Positions 18,917-28,024 of a stretch of DNA of 64,000 bases are shown here, piece by piece. The notes under the pieces are model-generated. The model was not told the DNA's origin and did no database searches. It was given only the letters and a program-made list of their open reading frames with translations. Positions within the stretch are counted from its first letter, which is position 1. Each line of letters begins with the position of its first letter. The translations under genes and the position numbers were made by a program. This stretch comes from Frigidibacter sp. ROC022 (lineage in GTDB: Bacteria; Pseudomonadota; Alphaproteobacteria; Rhodobacterales; Rhodobacteraceae): NCBI RefSeq assembly GCF_024723735.1, contig NZ_JANQDU010000003.1:372001-436000 (forward strand), given 5' to 3'.

Positions 18917-19561
18917 ATGCTGACCGCACTGATCGACTATGATTCGGGCAATCTCCATTCGGCCGAGAAGGCCTTTCAGCGGATCGCGCGCGAGACCGGG
19001 GCGGGCGAGGTGCGCGTCACCTCGGACCCCGAGGTGGTGCGCCGTGCCGACCGGGTGGTGCTGCCCGGCGACGGCGCCTTTCCGGCCTGCAAGCGGCAGC
19101 TGATGGATTACACCGGCCTCTTCGAGGCGCTGGACGAGGTCGTCACGCGGAAGGCGCGGCCGTTCCTGGGGATCTGCGTCGGGATGCAGATGCTGGCCAG
19201 CCGGGGGCTGGAATACGAGGAGGTGCCGGGATTCGACTGGATCGGCGGCGAGATCGTCAGGATCGAGGGACAGGGGCCGGAGGGGCCGCTGAAGGTGCCG
19301 CATATGGGCTGGAACGATCTGGTGGTGGATCGCCCGCATCCGGTGCTGGCCGGGATCGGGACCGGGGACCACGCCTATTTCGTCCATAGCTACCAGTTCC
19401 GGCTGGCCGATCCGGCGCATCTTCTGGCGCATGTCGATTACGGCGGCCCGGTGACGGCCATCGTCGGGCGCGACAATATGGTCGGCACCCAGTTTCACCC
19501 GGAAAAGAGCCAGGCCACCGGATTGCGGCTGATCGGCAACTTTCTGCGCTGGCGGCCCTGA
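18917..19561 (+). CDS. hisH: Imidazole glycerol phosphate synthase glutaminase subunit
   Basis: 214 aa class I glutamine amidotransferase. It supplies ammonia to HisF. The nucleophile Cys87 sits in FLGICVGMQML, with the catalytic His-x-Glu in TQFHPEKSQ near the C-terminus. The start at 18917 (MLTALIDYDSGNLHS) fits the family; ATGs at 18902 and 18872 add a non-conserved N-terminus. The glutaminase gene begins 3 bp after its stop, so translation is probably coupled. Confidence 0.95.
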   Translation: MLTALIDYDSGNLHSAEKAFQRIARETGAGEVRVTSDPEVVRRADRVVLPGDGAFPACKRQLMDYTGLFEALDEVVTRKARPFLGICVGMQMLASRGLEYEEVPGFDWIGGEIVRIEGQGPEGPLKVPHMGWNDLVVDRPHPVLAGIGTGDHAYFVHSYQFRLADPAHLLAHVDYGGPVTAIVGRDNMVGTQFHPEKSQATGLRLIGNFLRWRP

Positions 19562-19564
19562 GCG

Positions 19565-20506
19565 ATGCCGGGCGGGCCGCGCGATCTGTCGGCGGACCAG
19601 CTGGGGGCGATCCTGACCGAGATCGGCGAAGAGATGTCCGAACGCGAGGATCGCGGCCGGGTGGCAAGCTATATCCCGGAGCTGGCCGGGGTCGATCCGG
19701 CGCGGTTCGGCATGGCGCTGGCGCTGCCCGACGGGCAGGTGCTGAGCACCGGCGATGCCGCGGTCGGCTTTTCGATCCAGTCGGTCTCGAAGGTCTTCGC
19801 GCTGGCCATCGCACTGGGGCGGCTGGGCGATCAGCTCTGGGACCGGGTCGGGCGCGAACCTTCGGGCAATCCGTTCAACTCGATCCTTCAACTCGAGCAT
19901 GAGAACGGTATTCCGCGCAATCCCTTCATCAATGCCGGGGCGATCGTCGTCACCGACGCGATCCTGACCGGGCATCCGCCGAAGGCGCTGCTGGGCGAGA
20001 TTCTGGACTTCATCCGCGACGCGGCGGGCGACGAGAACATCCATATCAACGAGGCGGTGGCGCGGTCGGAGACCGAGACCGGGCATCTGAACATGGCGCT
20101 GGCGCATTTCATCGCCGCGCATGGCAATCTGCGCAACCCGGTCGAGATGGTGCTGGGCGCCTATTTCCACCAATGCGCCATCGAGATGAGTTGTGTGCAG
20201 CTGGCCCGGGCCGGGCGGTTCCTGATCGCCGCGCCGGGGGCGCCGCGGATCGTCTCGCTGGCGCGGGTGCGGCGGATCAATGCGCTGATGCTGACCTGCG
20301 GGCATTACGACGCCTCGGGCGATTTCGCCTATCGGGTCGGGCTGCCTGGCAAGAGCGGGGTCGGCGGCGGCATCCTGGCGGTGGCTCCGGGGCGGGCGGC
20401 GATCGCGGTCTGGTCGCCGGGGCTGAACGCGCGGGGCAATTCGGCCCTGGGGTCGGAAGCGATGGAGATGCTGGCGAAGCGGACCGGCTGGTCGGTATTC
20501 GGCTAG
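19565..20506 (+). CDS. glsA: Glutaminase A
   Basis: 313 aa serine-dependent beta-lactamase-fold glutaminase hydrolysing glutamine to glutamate and ammonia. The S-x-x-K catalytic motif is Ser73-Lys76 in [28 protein letters not shown] and [12 protein letters not shown] are family signatures. It follows hisH by 3 bp, an unusual place, since HisH also hydrolyses glutamine. The intergenic stretch to the convergent DUF4424 gene is only 81 bp. Confidence 0.95.
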   Translation: MPGGPRDLSADQLGAILTEIGEEMSEREDRGRVASYIPELAGVDPARFGMALALPDGQVLSTGDAAVGFSIQSVSKVFALAIALGRLGDQLWDRVGREPSGNPFNSILQLEHENGIPRNPFINAGAIVVTDAILTGHPPKALLGEILDFIRDAAGDENIHINEAVARSETETGHLNMALAHFIAAHGNLRNPVEMVLGAYFHQCAIEMSCVQLARAGRFLIAAPGAPRIVSLARVRRINALMLTCGHYDASGDFAYRVGLPGKSGVGGGILAVAPGRAAIAVWSPGLNARGNSALGSEAMEMLAKRTGWSVFG

Positions 20507-20587
20507 GGTCGGGCCTTTCCTTTGCCCGGCCTCCCCGTCGTGCCGGCCGCAGCCCCGTGACGGCGGTCCCGCGAATGCCGGTTAGGC

Positions 20588-21553
20588 CTACTCGGGCGGC
20601 GCGAAGATCATCACGTCCAGTTCGTCGCCCGGGGTGAAATCCTTCACCGTGGCCTCGAACCGGGTCGGGCCGGTCTTTTCGATGCCCTTGAAGCACAGGC
20701 TGATCTGGTTGTCGGTGCTGCCCTTGTCGAGGATCAGGTGGAAGGTTCCGATCGGCCCCCGCCAGTTCGCCCCGGTGGTCAGGATGTAGCGGATGTTGGT
20801 CGCCAGAAGCATCCCGTAGGGCGCGCCCGCCAGCTTCTTGCGCAGCGCCGAGATCTCGCCCTGGCTCATGCAGTAGTCGGCGGGGTCGAATTCGACGAAA
20901 TCCGGGCCGCCGACAAAGAAGGCCCCGGCCATCGGGCTGTATTCGTGGCGGATATGCACGGTCTTCCCGGCGGGAAAGTCCTGGGTCCAGTAGTAGCTGG
21001 CATGGATGGTCCAGAGCGGCGCCGGGTCAGAGCCGTCATACCAGCGCGCCGCGCCCAGCCGTTCCAGCTCGGCGCGGCCCTCTTGCGGCACCGCCCTGAG
21101 CGCCGCCATGACCATGTCGTAGTCGAGACTTCCGACCGGGATGCCGTAGCTTTCGAGCAGGCGGGTGATGTCTATTCCGTTGCGCAGCGCCTTGATCTCG
21201 AGCGCCGGGTAGAGCTCCTGCCCATCGGACCAGACCCGGAAGCCGATCCGCGCCGAAACCGAGTCGCCCGGCCCGCCCAGCCGGTCGGCGCCTTCCCAGG
21301 CGAGATCGTAATCGGGCAGCGGAAAGGCCACCAGCGTCGTGGTCCCGGCCTGTTCGGCGCTGCGAAAATCGTAATCGACGGTGATCTTCCCGGCCGAGAC
21401 GAACAGGGTTTCGGCCAGCAGTTCGACCGGGGCGTCACGGACCAGCCGAAGCCCGCCGGCCTCCATCACCGCAACCGAATCGTTGCCCCGGACGGGCCCG
21501 GCCAGCAGCGCCATCGCCGCCAGCATCCCGAACATCCCCTGCCTGATCCGCAT
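20588..21553 (-). CDS. DUF4424 family secreted protein
   Basis: 321 aa with a signal peptide (MRIRQGMFGMLAAMALLAGP, cleavage near residue 24), then NDSVAVMEAGGLRLVRDAP, the pattern I associate with DUF4424. The rest is predicted beta-rich, with a WTIHASYYWTQDFPAGKTV strand pair typical of such periplasmic proteins. Function is unknown. It is convergent with glsA and 87 bp downstream of the DUF2147 gene, which reads in the same direction. Confidence 0.8.
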   Translation of the reverse strand: MRIRQGMFGMLAAMALLAGPVRGNDSVAVMEAGGLRLVRDAPVELLAETLFVSAGKITVDYDFRSAEQAGTTTLVAFPLPDYDLAWEGADRLGGPGDSVSARIGFRVWSDGQELYPALEIKALRNGIDITRLLESYGIPVGSLDYDMVMAALRAVPQEGRAELERLGAARWYDGSDPAPLWTIHASYYWTQDFPAGKTVHIRHEYSPMAGAFFVGGPDFVEFDPADYCMSQGEISALRKKLAGAPYGMLLATNIRYILTTGANWRGPIGTFHLILDKGSTDNQISLCFKGIEKTGPTRFEATVKDFTPGDELDVMIFAPPE

Positions 21554-21640
21554 CGCGTCCCCCGATCTGCCGCGGCCAGGCGGACATCAAAGGCCAGCCC
21601 CGACCATGACACCGATCAAACACCGGCAGGACGCGGCTGT

Positions 21641-22033
21641 CTACTTCACCCGGGTCCAGTTCTGCTTCTTGCAGATCGGCCCGATGCAGCCCGAGACCTT
21701 CAGCGTGTCGCCCGAAAGCTGCATCTTCGAGCGATAGACCTTGCCGGTCGAGGGCTGCCAGATCTGCCCGCCCGAATAGGAGCCTCCGCCATCGGCCCGC
21801 ATGTCCCAGACGATCTTCCTGCCCAGGTTCTCGGACTTGTACTCGCCGGCACTGTTGAAGGTGTTGGCGATCACCCCGCAGAGCCTGTCGCCGCAGGGGC
21901 CGAACCGGACATGCGCATAGGCGCCGTCATCCACCTCGGTCTTCCAGAGCCCTTCGACCGGATCGGCAAGGGCGGCCAGCGGTGCCAGGGCCAGGCCCAG
22001 AACCGCCACCAATATGCGTGTCATCTTGGTCAT
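21641..22033 (-). CDS. DUF2147 family secreted protein
   Basis: 130 aa. The signal peptide ends at LAALA-D (about residue 24). The mature part follows DUF2147: [29 protein letters not shown], then [20 protein letters not shown] and a C-terminal [14 protein letters not shown]. Members are small periplasmic lipocalin-like proteins of unknown role. The start at 22033 has GGAGA nine bases upstream. It is divergent from hisA. Confidence 0.88.
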   Translation of the reverse strand: MTKMTRILVAVLGLALAPLAALADPVEGLWKTEVDDGAYAHVRFGPCGDRLCGVIANTFNSAGEYKSENLGRKIVWDMRADGGGSYSGGQIWQPSTGKVYRSKMQLSGDTLKVSGCIGPICKKQNWTRVK

Positions 22034-22194
22034 CGTTCGTCTCCAGATTTGGCACAGTCTGTGCGGCGCGCGCCGTTGCGGCAAGTCTGACGTTGGGTCT
22101 GGGCCGTGGCGCCGGTCCGGGCGGGTGGCCCGGGCGGTTGCCGCAGCGCCGGCTTTCTGCCAGAAGCCGCGCGAACCACAGGGAGTGCCCGCCG

Positions 22195-22914
22195 ATGATC
22201 CTCTATCCCGCCATCGACCTGAAGGACGGCAATTGCGTGCGGCTGCTGCGCGGCGACATGGCGGCGGCGACGGTGTTCGGCACCGATCCGGCGGCGCAGG
22301 CGCGGGCCTTTGCCGAGGCGGGCTGCGCCTGGCTGCATCTGGTCGATCTGAACGGCGCCTTCGCCGGCCAGCCGGTGAACGCCGCGGCGGTCGAGGCGAT
22401 CCTGGCCGCGGTCAAGGTTCCGGTGCAGCTCGGCGGCGGCATCCGCGACATGGCGACGATCGAGCGCTGGCTGGACAGGGGGCTGGCGCGGGTGATCCTG
22501 GGCACCGTGGCGGTGGAGAACCCCGAGCTGGTGCGGGCGGCGGCGGCGGCCTTTCCGGGCCGGATCGCGGTCGGCATCGACGCCCGCAAGGGCCGGGTGG
22601 CGACCCGCGGCTGGGCCGAGGAGACCGAGGTCATGGCGACCGATCTGGCGCGCAGCTTCGAGGATGCCGGGGTGGCGGCGATCATCTATACCGACATCGA
22701 CCGCGACGGCGCCATGCAGGGGCCGAATGTTGCCGCGACCGGGGCGCTGGCCCGGGCGGTGCGGATTCCGGTGATCGCCTCGGGCGGAGTCTCGTCGCTG
22801 GACGATCTGCGGGCGCTGGAGGCCACCGGGGTGATTGCCGGGGCGATCTCGGGCCGGGCGCTTTATGACGGTGCGATCGACCTGGCCGAGGCGCTGGCGG
22901 TGACCGGCGGCTGA
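22195..22914 (+). CDS. hisA: ProFAR isomerase
   Basis: 239 aa (beta-alpha)8 barrel. The N-terminal strand [18 protein letters not shown] carries the catalytic Asp, the second Asp is in [11 protein letters not shown], and phosphate-binding loops are GGGIRDM and ASGGVSS. It catalyses the Amadori rearrangement of ProFAR to PRFAR. GGGAG sits about 11 bases ahead of the ATG. Its last 52 bp overlap, antisense, the end of the following membrane protein gene. Confidence 0.96.
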   Translation: MILYPAIDLKDGNCVRLLRGDMAAATVFGTDPAAQARAFAEAGCAWLHLVDLNGAFAGQPVNAAAVEAILAAVKVPVQLGGGIRDMATIERWLDRGLARVILGTVAVENPELVRAAAAAFPGRIAVGIDARKGRVATRGWAEETEVMATDLARSFEDAGVAAIIYTDIDRDGAMQGPNVAATGALARAVRIPVIASGGVSSLDDLRALEATGVIAGAISGRALYDGAIDLAEALAVTGG

Positions 22915-23813
22915 CCTCCGTCGCGGCGGCGGCGAACCGCGCGCCACAGCAGCCAGAGCCAGCAGCCCAGACCAAGCGATCCGGTGATCAGGGCGATCGG
23001 GATGTTGACCGGCAGCCCGCCGATCCGCTGCGCCTGTCCGGCCAGCAGCGCGGTGGTCAGCGGCGCGATCAGGAACAGCAGATGCCGCCAGGCCGGCACC
23101 GGCCTGCCCAGGTCGAGCGGCCCGGCATCGCCGAGCCGCCAGATCATCCAGCCGGTCATCAGGATCAGCGCCGGGCAGCTCAGCCGGATCGGCGACGGCG
23201 CCGCCATCGCGTCCAGGAGCCAGAGCGCCAGGGCCAGGATCGGCAGCACCCGCAGCGCCCAGCGGGGCGGGCGTTGCAGCGGCGTCAGCCGGTCGAGCAG
23301 GATATTGGCCAGCGGCACCGCCAGCCCGGTTCCGGCCAGATAGAGCGCGATGGCGCCGCTGCCCGGCATCGGCCGCTCGGCGGGCCAGTATTGCGCCCAG
23401 ATGCCGCCGAAGAGGCCCAGCAGCAGCCAGCCGAGGCCCTGGCGCAGGGGGCCCAGGACGGCGCCGCTGCGGGCCAGCCAGACCAGCGCGCCGCCGGTGA
23501 TCAGCGCGTGCCAGGCCAGCGGGGTCCAGACCAGCTGATAGGGGAAGGCGTCATACATGGTGCCGACGATGATGCCCTCGGCGACGAATCCCAGGAGTGC
23601 GCCGCCCAGGAAGGCGCCGCGCCAGCCGCCCAGCCCGAAGCGGAGCAGGGTGCCGAGCGCCAGCCCGGCGGTACAGGAATAGGCAAGCCAGATCAGGCCG
23701 AGGTCGAGCGCCGCCACCGGCGTCGGCGGGGCCGACCAGAACAGGAATTCCGAGCCCCAGACCGCGATGGCGCCGAAGCCGAGGCTGGCAAGAATGAACT
23801 GCAGGATGCGCAT
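22863..23813 (-). CDS. Multi-pass membrane protein of unknown function
   Basis: 316 aa with eight to ten hydrophobic segments, starting [20 protein letters not shown]. No domain family is recognised. Its reading frame ends inside the antisense 3' end of hisA (52-bp overlap), so either the overlap is real or the protein has a frayed C-terminus; the last hydrophobic segment ([18 protein letters not shown]) ends before the overlap. Starts of this gene and hisF are 171 bp apart and divergent. The hydrophobic periodicity makes it a real gene rather than a hisA/hisF shadow. Confidence 0.75.
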   Translation of the reverse strand: MRILQFILASLGFGAIAVWGSEFLFWSAPPTPVAALDLGLIWLAYSCTAGLALGTLLRFGLGGWRGAFLGGALLGFVAEGIIVGTMYDAFPYQLVWTPLAWHALITGGALVWLARSGAVLGPLRQGLGWLLLGLFGGIWAQYWPAERPMPGSGAIALYLAGTGLAVPLANILLDRLTPLQRPPRWALRVLPILALALWLLDAMAAPSPIRLSCPALILMTGWMIWRLGDAGPLDLGRPVPAWRHLLFLIAPLTTALLAGQAQRIGGLPVNIPIALITGSLGLGCWLWLLWRAVRRRRDGGQPPVTASASARSIAPS

Positions 23814-23984
23814 GGGTGCAGACTGGCATCCCTGCCGGCCCGGTTCCAGCCTTCGCGATGCCGCAGGCGGGCGGCGGCCGCGATCGACGGCCCCGTGCCG
23901 TCCCTGCACATCTGCGCGCGGATGGCACCGCGGCGGTGGCACCTCGGAAAGTTTTCCGCTAGGTCGGGCGCGAAGGACGGAGCC

Positions 23985-24746
23985 ATGCTGAAGACCCGCA
24001 TCATCCCCTGTCTCGACGTGGCCGATGGCCGCGTGGTCAAGGGCGTCAATTTCGTCGATCTGGTCGATGCCGGCGATCCGGTGGATGCCGCGCGCGCCTA
24101 TGATGCCGCCGGGGCCGACGAGCTGTGCTTTCTCGACATCCATGCCACGCACGAGAATCGCGGCACCATGTACGACCTGGCGACCCGCACTGCCGAGCAA
24201 TGCTTCATGCCGCTGACCATCGGCGGCGGGGTGCGGACCCCCGAGGACGTGCGCGACCTGCTGCTGGCCGGGGCCGACAAGGTCTCGTTCAATTCCGCCG
24301 CGGTGGCCGATCCGGATGTGGTGGCGCGGGCGGCGGACCGGTTCGGCTCGCAATGCATCGTGGTGGCGATCGACGCCAAGACGGTGGCGCCGGGGAAATG
24401 GGAGATCTTCACCCATGGCGGGCGCCGGGCCACCGGGATCGACGCGGTCGATTTCGCCCGCAGGGTCGCGGCCAGGGGGGCGGGGGAAATCCTGCTGACC
24501 TCGATGGACCGCGACGGCACCAAGGCCGGCTTCAACCTGCCGCTGACCCGCGCCGTGGCCGATGCGGTGTCGGTGCCGGTGATCGCCTCGGGCGGGGTCG
24601 GGACGCTGGATCACCTGGTCGAGGGCGTGACCGAGGGCCATGCCAGCGCCGTGCTGGCCGCCTCGATCTTCCATTTTGGCACTTTCTCGATCTCCGAGGC
24701 CAAGGCCCATATGGCGGCGGCCGGCATTCCGATGAGGCTGACATGA
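23985..24746 (+). CDS. hisF: Imidazole glycerol phosphate synthase cyclase subunit
   Basis: 253 aa barrel partner of HisH. It converts PRFAR plus ammonia to IGP and [25 protein letters not shown] carries the catalytic Asp11, the second Asp lies in [11 protein letters not shown], and phosphate loops GGGVRT and ASGGVGT are present. GAAGGACGGAG precedes the ATG. The stop overlaps the hisE start by 4 bp (ATGA). Confidence 0.97.
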   Translation: MLKTRIIPCLDVADGRVVKGVNFVDLVDAGDPVDAARAYDAAGADELCFLDIHATHENRGTMYDLATRTAEQCFMPLTIGGGVRTPEDVRDLLLAGADKVSFNSAAVADPDVVARAADRFGSQCIVVAIDAKTVAPGKWEIFTHGGRRATGIDAVDFARRVAARGAGEILLTSMDRDGTKAGFNLPLTRAVADAVSVPVIASGGVGTLDHLVEGVTEGHASAVLAASIFHFGTFSISEAKAHMAAAGIPMRLT

Positions 24747-25066
24747 GCCGCGAGACCGCCCTGGAACGACTTGCCACCACCATCGCCGCCCGCAAGGGCG
24801 CCGATCCCGAGACCTCCTGGACCGCGAAGCTGCTGGCCCGGGGCCCCGAGAAGGCGGCCGAGAAATTCGGCGAGGAAGCGGTCGAGGCGATCATCGAAGC
24901 GGTGAAGGGCGACCGGGCCCGGCTGACCTCGGAAGCGGCGGATGTGCTCTATCACCTGCTGGTCATGCTGGCGGCGCGCGACGTGACCCTTACCGAGGTG
25001 CTGGCAGAGCTGGAGCGCCGCGAAGGCACCTCGGGCATCGCCGAAAAGGCCGGACGCAGGGGCTGA
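24743..25066 (+). CDS. hisE: Phosphoribosyl-ATP diphosphatase
   Basis: 107 aa, the separate HisE form, not fused to HisI. It hydrolyses phosphoribosyl-ATP to phosphoribosyl-AMP. Metal-binding acidic motifs of the MazG-like fold are visible in [18 protein letters not shown] and [13 protein letters not shown]. It overlaps hisF by 4 bp. hisI is not in the window. Confidence 0.96.
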   Translation: MSRETALERLATTIAARKGADPETSWTAKLLARGPEKAAEKFGEEAVEAIIEAVKGDRARLTSEAADVLYHLLVMLAARDVTLTEVLAELERREGTSGIAEKAGRRG

Positions 25067-25106
25067 CGGCCCGCGGCCGCGGACCGGTCATAGCATCCGT
25101 CTTCCA

Positions 25107-25154
25107 TCTTTGGGTCGGAAATACTCCGGGGGTCCGGGGGCAGCGCCCCCGCGG
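25107..25154 (-). repeat. GC-rich intergenic repeat element, copy 3 (inverted)
   Basis: On the minus strand it reads GGGGGCGCTGCCCCC, then GGACCCCCGGAGTATTTCC and ACCCAAAGA, nearly the same as copy 2. It sits between the convergent hisE and glycosyltransferase-like genes. Confidence 0.75.
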
Positions 25155-25222
25155 ATCGGCGCGCCGGGCGCGTCGATCCCGACCCGCCTCGCCGGGCCGA
25201 CCCGCGCTAACCGGCCCCGGCC

Positions 25223-26227
25223 TCACCGCATCCAGAGCCCGGCCTTCCTCAGCCGGTTGCGGATCATCTGCTCGCGCTTCGGCAGGTGCTCGCGGTCGAA
25301 CAGCGCCCGCGCCCTGGCGCCGCGGCCCTGGTAGACGGTGCGCAGGATCGGTTCGTATTCCTTCAGCACCTTCTTGACCCGGTTCGGCGCGGTCACGGAT
25401 TCGAGCATCTGCACCACGGCATCGGATTCGCGGGCATAGAGCATCGGGAAGGTGCGGTAGTGGCAGGTCACGTCGCCGTCGAGACCGGCCAGCTCGGGCC
25501 CCGGGCGGCCGCCGCCGAAGGAATGGATCACCAGCGGCAGCACCGCCTGGTCGAGCCAGGGGTCGAGCGGCTGGCAGATCAGCTCTGCCGGCGGGTCGTC
25601 GCGCAGCGCCACGGCCCAGTCGAGAAAGCGCCGCCCGAAGGCGGCCGGATCGGCGCCGAAGAACCAGCCGGCGTTGAAATAGAGATAGCGGGCCCAGTAT
25701 TCCTCGGGCTGGCTCCGGTCGATGGTCGGCTCGATCTCCAGCCCGAAGCGGTTGTAGAGCGCCCGCCAGATCGCGTCGTAGCCGGGGCCGTAGAGCTCGA
25801 TCCGCGGCCAGGTGCCCTCGCGCCGCATCGAGGCCGAGGGCCGGTCGAAGTCGAACCGGATGTCCGACAGCTTGCCGGTGATCAGCGTGTCGGTGTCGAG
25901 AAACAGGAAGGGCTCGCCGGGCGGCAGCACCGAGAGCGCCTCGATCTTGTTGCCATGGGGATAGCTCTGGCCGAAGGCCCGGCTTTCGAAGGGCCGCAGT
26001 TCGGCGCCGAAACCCTCCAGAAGGGCCAGCAGCGGGGCTTGCCGCGGGGCCGGGTCGATGTCCCATTTCGGGCCGCGCACCGGATGTGCGACGATCAGGC
26101 GGCCGGGAAACCCGGGATCGGCGGCGCGCAGCGACGCGGCAAGGATCACCGCCTCATAGGCCAGGCGGCCATGCTGGGCGACGATCAGCAGATTGAAGGG
26201 TTTTGCCTTTTTCGGCTTTGCGGTCAT
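25223..26227 (-). CDS. Glycosyltransferase-like protein (GT-A fold, DxD type)
   Basis: 334 aa. The N-terminus FNLLIVAQHGRLAYEAVILA and the FLFLDTDTLI motif (a DxD-like D-T-D for metal/nucleotide-sugar) suggest a GT-A glycosyltransferase, as does RYLYFNAGWFFGADP further on. The C-terminus is basic and has HLPKREQMIRNRLRKAGLW. Acceptor and donor are unknown. I chose the ATG at 26227 (MTAKPKKAKPFN) over 26299. It is divergent from the secreted-protein pair at 26311. Confidence 0.7.
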   Translation of the reverse strand: MTAKPKKAKPFNLLIVAQHGRLAYEAVILAASLRAADPGFPGRLIVAHPVRGPKWDIDPAPRQAPLLALLEGFGAELRPFESRAFGQSYPHGNKIEALSVLPPGEPFLFLDTDTLITGKLSDIRFDFDRPSASMRREGTWPRIELYGPGYDAIWRALYNRFGLEIEPTIDRSQPEEYWARYLYFNAGWFFGADPAAFGRRFLDWAVALRDDPPAELICQPLDPWLDQAVLPLVIHSFGGGRPGPELAGLDGDVTCHYRTFPMLYARESDAVVQMLESVTAPNRVKKVLKEYEPILRTVYQGRGARARALFDREHLPKREQMIRNRLRKAGLWMR

Positions 26228-26310
26228 ACTGCCCCTGCCGGTGCTTTCCGGCAGTATATTCGGATGCGGCACATGACGAAAGCTGCATCGCCCGACCATT
26301 GGAGCCCGTC

Positions 26311-26982
26311 ATGGATATTCTCTTCTATCTCATTTTGCTGGGGGCCGGCCTGTCCGGGGCCGCGAACTCTTCCAGCCAGGACTACGCATATGAACCGCCC
26401 GCCAAGGTGCAGGAAGCTCCCGAGGCTCCGAAACCCGAGCTGCCCGACATCGCCGAGATTGCTCCGGAAACGCCCGAGGCCCCGGTGGATGACGCGCCCG
26501 ACATCGCCGCGGTCGAGCCGGAAGCGCCGGCGCTGCCCGATTTCGGCGCTGCGCCCGAAGAGGCCGGCGATCCGGGCTGGTTCGGCCCCGACCATGGCGG
26601 CTACGTCGCCGAGAACCTCGATCCGACCGGCAAGATGACCACCGCCGCCGAGATCAAGCCGATCCTGACCGTGACCAAGGGCCAGTGGCTGGCGGTGCGC
26701 GACTATGACGGGCAGGACCTGCTCTATTTCACCAATCTGCTGGCCTGGCGCTGCGGGGTCTTCGAGATCCGCTATGCGGTGAACGACGGTCCAGTGCAGA
26801 TCTTCGAGGCCGAGCCCTGCTATGACGACGAGGCGGCGCCGAATGCGCTGAAGCTGGAAGACAGCCTGCCCTATGTGGTCCTGCCGGCCGGGTCGGTGGC
26901 CAGCGTCCGGGTCGAGGTGCTGTATGACGATCTCAGCGTCGACAGCGCCGAATACGACCGCGCCGCGATCGAGATCAACTGA
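26311..26982 (+). CDS. Secreted or membrane-anchored Pro/Glu-rich protein, unknown
   Basis: 223 aa. A short hydrophobic N-terminus (MDILFYLILLGAGLSGAANS) is followed by about 60 residues rich in Pro, Glu and Ala (APEAPKPELPDIAEIAPETP), a probable spacer, and then a 130-residue globular part with Cys pairs (WRCGVFEIRY, AEPCYDDEA). No family recognised. The ATG at 26311 has GGAG ten bases upstream. Its TGA shares a base with the ATG of the next gene. Confidence 0.72.
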   Translation: MDILFYLILLGAGLSGAANSSSQDYAYEPPAKVQEAPEAPKPELPDIAEIAPETPEAPVDDAPDIAAVEPEAPALPDFGAAPEEAGDPGWFGPDHGGYVAENLDPTGKMTTAAEIKPILTVTKGQWLAVRDYDGQDLLYFTNLLAWRCGVFEIRYAVNDGPVQIFEAEPCYDDEAAPNALKLEDSLPYVVLPAGSVASVRVEVLYDDLSVDSAEYDRAAIEIN

Positions 26983-27281
26983 TGGCCGGGGAGGTATCGC
27001 CGCCGCCCGGGCTGACCCCGCCGCAACAGGCCCTGTGGTGGCTGGAGCGGGGCGGGCTGTCCCTGGGACCGGAATGGGAAAAGGCGCATGCGATCTGCCA
27101 GTCGAACGAGGGCGATCCGGCGCATGACCTGGTGCATGCGCTGGCGCATCTGATCGAGGGCGACCTGGGAAATTCCGACTACTGGTATCGCCGCTCGGGC
27201 GATGCGCCGGTCAGCCGCGACCCGCATGCGGAATGGCGGCGGATCGCGGATCGGTTGGGTGGGCCGGCCCGGCAGGACTAG
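26982..27281 (+). CDS. Small hypothetical protein coupled to the secreted protein upstream
   Basis: 99 aa, soluble, with two Trp-rich helices (QQALWWLERGGLSLGPEWEKAH) and a central HDLVHALAHLIEGDLGNSDYWYRR segment rich in His. It begins in the stop codon of the preceding gene (TGATG), so the two are co-translated. Family not recognised from memory; short proteins of this look are common hypotheticals in Rhodobacteraceae. Confidence 0.7.
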   Translation: MAGEVSPPPGLTPPQQALWWLERGGLSLGPEWEKAHAICQSNEGDPAHDLVHALAHLIEGDLGNSDYWYRRSGDAPVSRDPHAEWRRIADRLGGPARQD

Positions 27282-27296
27282 ACCGGCCGGACATCC

Positions 27297-27557
27297 CTAG
27301 CTCTGGAAATCGACGCTGGTGATGAGGTTGTTCTTGTCGGCCTGGCAGGTGTAGGTCGAGCCGTTGACCGAGGTGTAGATCTTTGGTCCGATTGCGGTGT
27401 TGACGGTGCCGGTCACTTCGACCTCGTCGGCCGACATGCCGGTCTGCGTGGCGACCGCGGCGGCGCAGCTCTGCTGCACGGTGGGCGGGCCGGGCGGAGC
27501 GCAGGCGACTAGGCCGATCGCGGCAAGGGCAAGGCAGATGGTCTGGGTTGCGGTCAT
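27297..27557 (-). CDS. Small lipoprotein, unknown function
   Basis: 86 aa. The signal sequence MTATQTICLALAAIGLVACA ends in a good lipobox (LVAC, Cys19), so the protein is probably lipidated. The mature part has SCAAAVATQTGMSADEVEV and GSTYTCQADKNN, with two Cys that could form a disulphide, a pattern seen in small YgdI-like/secreted proteins. It is convergent with the preceding gene (15 bp between the stops). Confidence 0.72.
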   Translation of the reverse strand: MTATQTICLALAAIGLVACAPPGPPTVQQSCAAAVATQTGMSADEVEVTGTVNTAIGPKIYTSVNGSTYTCQADKNNLITSVDFQS

Positions 27558-27685
27558 CGAAAATCCCCCAAAGGTGAAAATGGATCGTGACGTAACGATA
27601 ACCGATCCGGCCCGAAGCGGCCAGTGCCTGCCGCCCGCAGGTGGCAGGCTTGTGCCGGTCGCGATGCGGCGCGGCGCCGGCGGGA

Positions 27686-28024
27686 TCAGTCGCGGGTCCG
27701 CGCCGCGATGGCGGCGGCGATCCGGGCCCGGACCTCGGGCGGCTGTTCGCCGATCGCGTCGCGGAGCACGGCCAGGTCGTTCCTTGCGGCGTGGAGCTGG
27801 TCGATCAGGCTGATCACCACAGCCAGCGCCTCGGGCTCCATGTCATAGACATCCGCGAATTCGCAGAGCAGGTCGAGCCGGGCCAGATCGCTCTTGCGGA
27901 AGACCGGCCCGGTCGCGCTGCGGGTCGGCACCACCGCCTCGGCCTCGACCAGGGCGGTCAGCCGGGTCCGGGTCAGCCGGGCCACCAGCGTCAATGTCTG
28001 TTCTTCGGAGTAGATCTCGGTCAC
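27686..28024 (-). CDS. cbpM: Chaperone modulator CbpM
   Basis: 112 aa with a MerR-like modulator domain. The start is a GTG at 28024 that overlaps the TGA of the DnaJ-like gene (GTGA), so it is co-translated with it. CbpM inhibits and tunes the co-chaperone CbpA. Typical segments are LTRTRLTALVEAEAVVP and FRKSDLARLDLLCEFAD, and a C-terminal helix with LIDQLHAARNDLAVLR. The upstream in-frame ATG at 28081 lies inside cbpA and is unlikely. Confidence 0.88.
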   Translation of the reverse strand: MTEIYSEEQTLTLVARLTRTRLTALVEAEAVVPTRSATGPVFRKSDLARLDLLCEFADVYDMEPEALAVVISLIDQLHAARNDLAVLRDAIGEQPPEVRARIAAAIAARTRD

